Shown here piece by piece: positions 21,211 to 33,200 of a stretch of 64,000 nt of DNA (its first letter is position 1; each line of letters begins with the position of its first letter). Origin of the DNA: Choristoneura fumiferana (Eukaryota > Arthropoda > Insecta > Lepidoptera > Tortricidae). The DNA is taken from contig NC_133472.1 of assembly GCF_025370935.1 (NCBI RefSeq), positions 33,394,463 through 33,458,462 on the forward strand. Direction: 5' to 3'. Below the pieces are notes generated by a model, which saw nothing but the letters and a program-made list of their open reading frames with translations, did not search any database and had not been told where the DNA came from. A program made the position numbers and the translations under genes.

Positions 21211-24200
21211 GTACCCACTCACATCCAAATCCAAAAACGCCACAATTCGAAAACACCCTCACTTATCCTTATCGTCGTTGATAACGAGTTTCCCGTGTCA
21301 ACACCATGTTGCGTTGCGAATTTAATTTGTCTGTGAGTTCGTGCTTATTATTATTTCTGTTTGTCGGGTTGTCGTAAATGGTGCACAGTTTTTTTTCTGA
21401 AAATGACAATGGAAATAGTGGCTTCATCATCAGCTGACACCTGTTACGCTTTCTTTCCGTTTAACTGTTTGATATGTTCATGATACATCACTATGCATTA
21501 TGTATCTACAAGTATAGGTACTATATATTACTGATTTGTGTTTCAAGTGTATGGCCCTCCCACTCGTGTAGGTATACGAGACAGTGGCGTGGAGTCAATA
21601 TGAAGTTAGGTATATCTTCAGATGCTCTTGGTTAGTGTACCTACAAACCTTTACCATACTTGTCATCAATGACGTCACGGCAAACATTTAGGCAATTTAA
21701 CAGGAATCGAATTATTACAGCGCCACGCCACTGACAAGTGGTAAAATAACCTGATTATTAATAACACATACTAGCTTTTGCCCGCGGCTTCACCCGGGTG
21801 GAATTTGGTTATGGCGCGCAGATCCCACGGGAACTGTGCATTTTTGAGGGATAAAAGTAGCCTATATCACTCTCTGGCCCATAAACTATCTCTATGCCAA
21901 AACGTGACGTGAAAAACGGACAAACATACAAAAGCACACACTTTCGCATTTATAATATTAGTATGGATTCTAAATTAACGGTGCAACATAGGTAATATAG
22001 AAAAATATTTTTCAACTTCAACTTGTATTAATAAATGATATTAATATCAACTAATTTACCACTCTACATGCTTTCGAGTAAAATTTACTATAGTAATTTA
22101 TTTAATAATCTTAACAGGAATCCAGACAGACACGGGGCATCCCATAGGGGTTCGATGATTTTTTTTCTTTTGAGGCACTTCGAGATACTTTATTGGGATT
22201 GCAAATAACAATTTTTTATTGAAGTTGGTCTAATAACAACAGCAAGGGATAAACTACTGGTCTCTACTATTCAGAAGTGTAAGTATTTCAACCATTTCAT
22301 TCGTAAACTGCCTTCAGATCATTATTTGATTGGATTGGATCATTGAAATTAAAATGTTACGTGAAGGTTGAAATTAAAAAGCATAAAAATTTCAACCGGG
22401 ACGATGGATATAAGCTTTCATCTTCGTGGAATCCTGTTATTAATAAGTGTCGGCATCGGGATGAATGTTCGGAGGGACGATCGGACGTTGTTAGTGTTGT
22501 GTGTCGGTGTGATGGGGTGACAAATAAAAAATTAGTGATCAAGTGCGGGTAGTTCGAAGAATTCGCGCTGCTAGGCAGACTTGACACCCCACACTTCAGT
22601 CTACTCGTGACCACGTCGAGGTAGATATTACTCGTGTGTGTTAGCGTGATAAGTCCCGCGGAGTTGTTGGAATTTTGGCGATGTATGTGAACCTCAATTA
22701 TACATTTACGGCGCTATAGTGGAGAACAATGGTCACCACGCCTTGAGTTTTTATCGTTGAGCGGGGAGATTCCCGCGTTATTACGGCCTCAACGACATAA
22801 CCGTGATCCATTGCGTTTTGGAGCCTCTTGGCCTCAGTCAGTCGAATGGGAAAAAGATATGATGGTTTGATCCTGGTGCCAGGGCAGAATGAAAACTGCC
22901 TTCTTTAAAGGGGTCCCATGCCCCAATGACCTTCGATCTGAATTCCTTAGTTTTCTAATGATTTTTGTAGAGCTTATTATATTAACATCAATGGCTTTAA
23001 GCAATATAGTATCCCATATTTACTTCAAATTTCATTGTTCTCGAGATATTTGGCATGAAAGTTGAACAATTTCCCTCCGGCGTCTTACGTCGAAGTCGAT
23101 GTAGAATGACCAGGTAGTAGAATGTCAAGATCGTAAAATTCCCTCTTAGGCCAAAAAACTGGGCCATAAATTTTATGTTAATTAGTTTCAAATGAAAACC
23201 CTCGACCAGTTTTTAGAGACGTCAAAGACGAACCCAAATATGTAGATTTCGTATATATTAGATCTTTCACGTCTATAGAGATACGAAATAAGTGTTTTTT
23301 TTTCAGACAATGTTTGCAAAAAATCATACAAAATTAAGTTTTTTTTTTTCATAATCCGGTAGACAAAGTTGGAGATAAAAGGTTGGAGAACCAATAGCCT
23401 TTTTACTTATAATTCTATCTGTAGTGCAAAAGTAGGAGCTACGATTCAAAACTTGTCAAAAATCGATGAAAACCTCGGGTAGCCCCTTAAGAAACCACCA
23501 CCTGGGTCGCACCATGAGATCGGCGGAGGGGGCGGCTCTTAGGAAGCACGAGAATTATGCCGCTTTCTCGAACTATACTTTGTTACGCTTGCGGTAGAAA
23601 CGACTGGGTGTTGAAGCACCGAGGCATATTTTGGGTGGGGTTTGCGAGAGCGCGATTTGGACTCTCGCTCCGAGTCATTTTTAATCCCCGACGCAAAGAG
23701 AGGGGTGTTATGTGTGTCTGTATGTCTGTCTGTCTGTCTGTGGCACCGTAGCTCTTATTTATTTAATCGTAAGGCATATTACAAATATAGGCATTAGAGC
23801 AAAACACTTAAACTACTAAGCCACGCGACTGCATGAGGCGTTAGTGCATCCAAGTCTTCGGCGGGTCCAGGAAAGGAGTGTAAGAGGCAGCGCATGATGA
23901 TGTGTTCCATTGTCTGTTCCTCTTCCCCGCACTCACAGAGTGGAGACTCCGTCCACCCCCACTTGCGCAGGTGATAGTTGCAGCGGCCGTGCCCAGTTCT
24001 CCGCCTGTTAAGGCGGCACCAAAGATTTAGGGGAAGGTCGAATCCCGTTGGTTTGGCGGTCGGATCAATGTTCCGAGCACTTCTTCCTGCTGTGTCCAGC
24101 CCATTATTTTTTCCAGCTATCCACAAGGTCAAACGTGTCAAGGCTTTGGGCTGCGATACACGGGGGGGCTCGAGACTTCAACCGCTGTGGGGGCGGATGG

Positions 24201-27200
24201 AAAAATTCATCGTGAGCCGGCATCGCTGGGTTACTGGTGATTTTTGCGGCTTCCTTCTTCAGGGCCTGGCTTCGGCGGAGTGACGGCGGAGCTATGTGGC
24301 TCAACGTCGGCATTCAGTGGACGGGTGTAGTTTTAGTTGTGCCAGAGATGCAGCGCATGGTTTCGTTGAGCTTAACGTCCACTTTGCTCGTATGAGAACT
24401 TCTGAGCCAAATCGGCTAGCTCTTAAACGGGTGGACCGATTTGAATGCGGTTTTTTTTAATTTGAAACAGATTTTCTAGCGATGGTTCTTAGACGTTTCA
24501 TCAAAATCGGTTCAGCCGTTCTTGGGATATTGAACTTTGAAGTCACAAAGTCGGGGGGTTTCCAACTTTTTGTTGGTTAGGTTATTTGTGCAAAGTTTGC
24601 ATCACCGTCACCGTTCAACGGAGACGGAGCAACGCGTGATGGGTATACTATACGGTATCTACCTCTACCTACCATTGAGCTGGGAAAGATGCAGGGCGAG
24701 TTATTTTCTGAGTTAGGCTATAGCTAGTGTTTTAAATACTTAATTGAATGTTATTATTACTATTACATACATACCTACTTCTGTATATATAATTTGTTTG
24801 TACAGTGTAAAAGTATGTATACACGTAAATATGTATCTATTACTGACACCAAAAAAGGAGTATTATGTAATCACAAAATGCTTCAGAAAGTTGGTATCCA
24901 CCTCCATACTGGTTGCAAATATTTGTATACGCCGTTTGATTCATAAATATGTAAGACTGCAACAACAAACCTTGGACTGGCATAGAATTAAGTTTATATT
25001 TAACTGAGACAATTCGAAACAGTGCATTGTCACATACGTCACGATTATTCTATGACGTGACAGTCCTTAGATTGAATTGACTTGTAAATATTGAGTATTT
25101 CAGTTTAGGGTCATTCTCTGCACTAAGCATTTTTTTGTTTTTATTTTAATTATATTGTTAATTGTTAAGCCGCACTGTAGCTTTGCAGTACGAAGCTTAG
25201 TACCACACTCTCACAGAATATCGACGTGAAGCAGGAGCTGGCTAGTCCTGCTACTGTGTTTCGTACGATGAGTGAGAGATACGCCCGCATTCAGAAGCTG
25301 CAATGATTAAAGATTGCAAATTATAGATGCTTCAGTGGATCTGTCCTCAGTGGATGACCCGAACAACTTGATCGCTTTGGCTTAGTCGATATTAATGACC
25401 ACTCTGGACGTTTCCAAGTATTTGGTGATCTTGATGGTGTATAAAAAATTAAATATATCCATACCAAATTTCATCCAGCTCACTCCAGTCAGTTCATCCC
25501 CCATTTTCTCCCCTTAAGGGTTGCTTTTTAAAAACCAAGTACCCTATGTTCAGCCCCTTGGCAGTCGAAACCAGTCGGTTTCGACGTGATACCGGAACAG
25601 ACAGAGTTACTTTCAATTCATCACTCCATAGTATAAAACAAAGTCGCTTTTATTGTCTGTACGCTTATATCTTTCAAACTACGCAACGGATTTTGATGCG
25701 GTTTTCACAAATAAATAGTGTGATTCACGGTGTCTATGTATACCGTAACCGTGTTGTGCCGGAACGGGTCACCAGTATATAATATTATTTTAATGGAGTA
25801 TGGATTCGTAGTATGTATGTCCCTTCCGCATGCAGGTTACGAAAGAGAAACAGTAATTCTTCAAAACGAATCAAAATATCAAATCGTGTTTACATATTTA
25901 TGAATCAAACGCGTATACAAATATTTGCCAAATTGGTGTGGTTATATGTATATGGAACCCATTCATGTATACTTATTTTTGCCTACGAGGTGGATACATT
26001 TAAATGGAATTTATTTAAGTATGCAACTTTCTGAAGCATTTTGTGATTACATAATACTGAAAAAGTTTAATGAATACAATTTTTGTGTCAGTAATAGATA
26101 AATATTTTGATACAATGTATGACTACATATTTATGCAACCTTGTTTTTGTATACATATTTTAGACGTGACTGTACGAACAAAGGATTGATTTAAATAAAC
26201 TAGGTCCAACTGTTGCTAAAGCTTGCACCGGGGAGAAACTAGGTCAGTCAACAGACACGTAAACTAAGTAGCTACGTATATCTACCTAAAGCAAAAGCTA
26301 CACTTTGACAAGTAGGTAAGTATATAAATGCACGCTGGCAGTAAATATGTGTTTGCCCAGCCCTCCCTCAGCCACGATTGTTATTTTTACATGGTGCAAC
26401 CTAAAATTATTATCATAAAGAATATTTAGCTATTTGGGCTTAATAAGTGCACCTTTAAAATGAAACTGAAACAATTCGAAATATTCACAGTTCCTAAATT
26501 AACTTTAAATAAACTGAAACAATTCGAAATATGCACAGTTTCGAGATAGTTCCTAAATTAACTTTAAATATAATTAAGACAATCTGGTTGAATTTTAAAA
26601 TAATAGAATTTCGAATTATTTCAGTTTATTAATTTTAAAAGGTGCATTATGTGTATAGACACATATGTATATTCACAAAATTGTGAGTTTATTATATTCC
26701 AATTCAACAATTAACGTTATTATTCCAATAAAATTAATTTAGCGACGGCGGGTCGTGCTTGTCGATTTAGTTCAGCTGTGAACCTTCACGACGACTTTCT
26801 TGTTAAAATAGCGTGGCTGTTTCCAAGCCGTTTCCCTTGCCTTACCGCAGTTCGTAGTTGGCAATAGAAAGCGCTGCTGCCCACTCCAACATCAGGTCCC
26901 TTAGTCGCTTTTTACGTTACGACAACAGATAGGTCCTTCTGAAAACTCTCAACGAAGTAAGTTATATTTTTTAACCCCCGACGCAAAAAGAGGGGTGTTA
27001 TAAGGTTGACCGCTATGTGTGTCTGTTTGTGGCACCGTAGCTCTTAAACGGGTGGACCGATTTGAATGAGGTTTTTTAATTTGAAATCAGGTTTTTTAGC
27101 GATGGATCTTAGACATGTTTCATCAAAATCAGTGTAGGCGTTTTTGAGATATTGAACTTTGAAGTGACAAAGTCGGGGGTTTTCCAACTTTTTGTTGGTT

Positions 27201-30200
27201 AGGTTATGGTTAATTTAATTATTTTATCTACACCCATATAGTAAATCCTCAATTATGCGTTCAAAACCATAGGTATATTACGACATTGGATTCTATGTGT
27301 TAGGAACATGGCTGTATCGTAATGAGATTTCATACATCATTACAGCACCGGGGGGGCCGCGACACCTGCAGCAGCAGGTCGTCGCGCGCGCAGCGGAAGC
27401 AGCTCGTGGGGCAGACATACCTATCTAGTTCTCGTTAATGCTGGTCACTCAATGGTTCTTGAACATAATAGAGGATTTAGATAATATAATAGATTTATGA
27501 GTAAATAGCAGCCGAATGTATAAAATATATCTAAATTTATATCTAAATATATCTAAATTGAAAGATTCTCCACAAAATATATAATCCTTGGAAAAATATT
27601 ACTTGATTTCTTCGTAACCGCTATGGAAACCTATCTTGGGCGTGTCCGATATGCTCTTGGCCGGTTTTCGCTAAGACGAAAGAGGCTGGAGCTAGAGATC
27701 ACATTCGGATGTATTAAGACCCAAACTGGAAGCAAGATAATAGGGTTCTATGGCTGAAATTTAACAGAAACCCCAGCCTTATCACTTTCAATGCATCACG
27801 CCAATTGTTACAGAGCCAACGCCTGCCCGAGTTTTGTCCCTGGATCCCGTAGCGCGGGGCCCGCATCGGCAGAGGGCGCCAATCCCGGAGGCGCGCGAAT
27901 ACTTGCTGCCACGATTCTTGCTCCCCCACTTCTTGGGGTTCGACGAGAGCCCTAGAATGCCGCCGCCTCCGCAGCGGACGGTACCTGATCATGACTGGCT
28001 GAACAAGGTAGTACTTACATATTATTACCCTTCGTCATTCATTACGTTGCAAGTCGTGTCCAACGTGCGACGTCGTCCAAGAAAGCGTCCAAGTGACATC
28101 TCAGTGGCGCTCATTCTCCTTTTTATCCACAAAGAAAATATAGGTATGAGAGATGGAGTACTTAGTGCTACGATATTCCTGTTAGGCTGCATTTGTCTAG
28201 AACGTCTTTGTCATGTCATGAACCAATAGAAATGCTTCATTAACCTATCCTCACTCAGCGCACCTCTAAAGAAAACAGCTCATTTGGCCCCCTCTCATAT
28301 AAAGAAAAAAACATACAACAAAACCTTCAAAACATGGATTTTCAAAGATCTGAAGTGTATAATGGTCTTGATGTGAAACTCAATAGGTACCCCCACGAAA
28401 CTATTAGAGATATCCAAGTGCCGACGTTTTTTTTATTATCTGATGACCGTTTTCTGATGCCGAGCAAAAACCATAAGTTTGAAAAATAAAACTATGAACT
28501 ACAAAAATAAGTGATATCTAAACAAAAAAAAGAAGTAAATTACAGGTAGTTTAAAAAACTAAAAACACGCTTTAATGGTAACTGCCTAACTGTTCCATCA
28601 TCAGATCATGGCATCTACCTACCTTTGGTCAAAATACACCCTATAATGACCATTTTAAAAAGCCCAAACACGTCTAAGTTACTTGGTTCTGTCTTGGATC
28701 GAGTTCCAGAACCGGCCTGACTGCTCCATCATCAGACTCTAAATACCATCTTTAGTCAAAATACACCTTTAAATTAAGTAATCTAACAAGCTCAGACGAG
28801 GCTAATTATACTGTTTTGTCTTGCAGTTCCAGCGTCTATATAGCTTCATACTCCATCATCAGATCAGCTCAAGATTGTCATCAGATCTATGCATAATTGA
28901 CAAGTTTTGTATCAATATAACAAAAGAGTGTGAAAAAATTATGGGTACACTACATAGAATAGTTACATAGACATACATAGTTACTATAATATTTATAAGC
29001 ATGTGATTGAGATGATTAAAAATATCAAGACATTTATTTTGCAAGTAGGCCGCATTACGATGCGCCTACTAGGTACCTACGCCTACTGTTATTTTTTAAA
29101 GTTGAGTCCGAATTCAACACTCAACCTCTCGTTTAAAAATCAGGTAGTCTACTCCCACGCAGTGGTGCGTGGTCTACCCAGACCATCCGGTCAACGCAGT
29201 GTTTTTGATTTTTTAATATTGCAGGAAATTGACCGTATCAATCAAATGGAGGATGAGGAGGAACACATGAGACCGTACGATGACGATTTGGCTCGTTGGA
29301 TTGCTCGCGACCCATACTTACAGCGTATGTTTGAAAATTCAGTTAAATCCGGGAACCGCCATAAATTAGTGCCGGAGGTGCCAGACGAAACAAGAGCTAG
29401 ATTGCATAACGAGGCTGATTTCTCTAGAGTACCATTTCTAGAAATGCAAGAAGTAAACAAACGCCCTGATGAACCTGTGAAGAGCAGCGACGATGGGAAG
29501 ATCTTCGCTCTCACGCCCCTGGATGAAGGATACTTCGACCCTGATCTAAATGCTAAGAATCATCGTGAGTCCTTATTTTATAATTATCTCTTGGGATATA
29601 ACTACCTATATAGATTTTGGATATTTATTGTAAACAGCTTATGCCCGCGACTTCGTCTGCGCTGATCTAGGTTATCGCGCGGTGGAGCTCTCTACCGGAA
29701 TAAAAGGTATCCTATGTTGATCCTTGGGGTTCAAAATACCTATATACCAAATTTCATCAAAATCGGTTCAGTGGTTTCGACGTGAAAGCGTAACAGACAG
29801 ACAGGCGAATTACTTTCCCATTTATAATATTAAGTAGGGATAATGCATTTTTTTTAATGCGTGGGTGAACGATCGTGCCATTCTCCTACACATCATCTGT
29901 TACACACGCTTAATCAGGAACGGGTTTTTGTACTCTTTGTTATATGTATATAGCGTGGCCTTTTTCGACTCGTTGAAATCCTGAGTAAAAAAAAAAGTTT
30001 TTGTGTTCGAAATGCCGTCCCCAGCATCCAATGTTCGCCTTATAAAGTTACCTGAGGAAGGAACTACATGATATATTATTAAAGTAGGTAATAACCTTTG
30101 AGCGTTAGACTAGACACTAAAATTTGCTAGAGCCTAAAGCTCATTACGTTTTTAAAAAATCCTACCCTCAGCCAAAAAATCTACACTGTTGCACATATTT

Positions 30201-33200
30201 TAGAAAACAATATCTTGTTTTAGAAGAAGAAGACGAAGAGGAAGTTATGTCCCAGAACACGAATGCCGGTGAGGCACCTTTGACGGCTATGGTCATAGAG
30301 CCGCCGCGCCAAACTCGACAAAATCCCAATCTGAGCCGACAGAAAACACTCGTGACCGAAAATATAGACAAACTGAGGATGGGGCTGTAAGTTTTATAAT
30401 TTACTACCTATATAGGTACTCACCTTTTTCTTTCAGTTCATCGCTGTGTCAATTGATACTCAAATTAATACTCAGGTGCATACTCATACATGACATGAGT
30501 GGAACAAATAATCATATTCTTTACATGCATATAACTATAGTTGTGTTAGGTACACGGTGTATTTTTCGGCGCAGAAGACGCGCAATTAACGCACTGCAAT
30601 CAAGTCAGTCAAAAATTTACGACATCATAAACGCGCGTACAACGAAAACCGCGTCGTTCGCACCTAAAAATTGCGCCGTGTGGTATACCGGGTGTGGCCT
30701 ATAATACGAGCAAAAAATTATAACATAGAGCCTCCTCGTCAAACTGAACAACATTAATTCAGCTACTTTTAAAAATAATGGAGTCTCTGAATCTTCCTTT
30801 TTTTATACAAATTAAATACTGCTATCAATGCACGCCATCCTAGAACACAACTGACGTCGCCTGTCACGCTACAATCATTAAGCATTTTGATTTACATTGC
30901 TTCTTCGAATAAACTTAAGTGTAATAAAAATAAAAAATAAAACTAACTATTTTTAAAAATCGCTGAACTAATTTTGTTCAGTTTGACGAGTACTTATGAT
31001 CGTTTCGTTTCAATGAGGGCTATCGTTTCTTGTCTCACTAGATGGCGCACTGTAGCGTGAGGTTTTTAAGTATGGCTTTCAAAGTCTGTTATTACGGGCG
31101 TGAAAACAAAGTTTAGATTAAAATCATATTTAAGACACCTTAAAACCGTGCCATAAAAATATCGAGCATGCCACAGTGTTGCATAGTCCCCGTTTTGTTC
31201 GGAAAAAAGGGAGGACAAAGGTTTCCGAAAGACAAAGCTATCTCAAAACACAGACATTCATTGCCCCGGAACGCATATTTGCTATAATTAATTTCAGATA
31301 TTGCAAAATATTCACAAATTTATTCTAATTATAAATAAACCCCGCGTAGCTCACCCAAAAACTATAAGATTTGACATTTCGGAGACCTCACGCTACACTA
31401 GCGCCTCTAGTGGCGAATTCATACGCGATAGCCCTCATTATTTGCTCATATTACAGGCCACACCCAGTACCTATGCCTTATGGTTGCAAGCAAGCAATCT
31501 TAGTATTCAATTAACCGATGTATGACCAACTGATCGATTGATCACGGTTGTTGATATTGTCGATTGTCGATCGTGGCAAGGCATAAATGTACCATCAGCC
31601 AAATAAGTGGTCTATCAATTTTTAAACAAGTTCCTATCACATGAATATGTCGCTAAAGTCGAACTTTCAAGTTGACAGACACATCTATTGGCATATTGGT
31701 TTGTGGCATGCAAACGATTATCAACTTTTGAGTGGTAGACCACATATTTGGCTGATGGTACATGACTAGTACTACGCAGAAATAGATCTACTTATTAAAA
31801 ATACTTGTATAATTATTAGATTGCACAACAATGATTGCACAGTCTGATTGATGTGATGATCAATAAACAAACAGTACATCTTGGGTCTAATGAAGCTGGC
31901 CACTAATCTAACCCTAGTTAAGACCTTATGCAATTCAGTCTACGTCTCACGAGCTTCCCATATTGTACGTAATATAATTAAGCAACAACAACGTGTACCT
32001 AGGTACTAAAATAATATGTGTGTCATGCAAATGCAATTATATGAAACAAAAGTTTTTTTTTTATAACTGGGCATTTGTGCACAGTCGTACATACGAGTAT
32101 ATCCCTATAGCTTAACTTATGATAGACTGTGGTAGACTTGCAGAAGGTCTCAGCTTAGGTTAAATTATGGGGACATAGCACAGGTAAAATAAGACTAAAT
32201 AAGACAGTTTGGCGGCAAAATATGTACATCAATAAAACTTTGTTTATAACTTTTATCTTGGCACAAGAAATGAGGATCTGCCGAGTCCTACCAAAATTTA
32301 GGCGTCCTGCCCTCTCCCGGGGATAAAGGCCCGGCGCCAACGTTTAAAAAATGTAAATCATCAAACTATGCGAGTGAGGTGTTATTTTCCATGTAGTTTT
32401 TTGCGCTGAATCGAATGGGACCGTAACCATACTCATACGATTAATATTTAGTGAGATATGAAGGGTTTTGAAAACATAGAACAGTCTAAAAATCACTTGC
32501 CAACAATAGTTTCTCAAAATGTGGATGTGATGGTAATACTAATTGTTCTCAGTGATCCTGAGAAGCCTATATTATTGCTTTAACCCAAAATTGGTCGAAT
32601 AAAAATAAAAATATTTGGTTTTCTATGTATTCAGCAAACACAAGACAAACACCCTTCATAACTCGCAAAATATTGATCCTATGAATATATTATTATGTAT
32701 GTTCTCATTCGATTCAGCTCAAAAAATGCATAGAAAATGATATCTAATACGCTTAGTTCGTAGGATTAATATTTTGCAAGACATGTAGGATTTTATTTAA
32801 AAAAACAGTCAAGTGCGAGTCGGACTCGTACATCAAGGCCTCCGTATCTCACTAGAATGTTTTAAAAACAGTTCACTAATAAGTTTTTGTAAAAAAATCT
32901 TATACAAGCTTCTTTTGCTGACTGTACTAAATTTGAGTTGAAATTTTCCACCCGAACAAACATAGGTACTTAAATTCAAGTTATAAACAAAGTTTCATTG
33001 ATGTACTCGTACATTATTGTACATATTTTGCCGCCAAAATATGCCTTTCTCCTGTACTGACATAGATCGTCGTAGGTTTAACCTGTAATACTTACTACGA
33101 TCTTATAACGATTATACATATACATATATATTAATTATCCATGTTACTATCTAACAGGGTACAGTCAATTATATTTAACACCCCGAAAATATGTAAATCT

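Noticed and set aside
22343..22614. Overlapping open frames on both strands near 22.4 kb
   Set aside because: Both strands are open through the same bases with no motif on either; it looks like repeat-derived DNA.
28008..28229. Open frame continuing past NPDC1-like exon 2
   Set aside because: The frame runs into intron; the GTAGTA donor at 28008 joins exon 3 in phase 0 and the extension has no family match.
30124..30223. In-frame extension of NPDC1-like exon 4 upstream, starting at CTG or ATG-like codons
   Set aside because: A good acceptor at 30222-30223 joins exon 3 in phase; the upstream part is intron.
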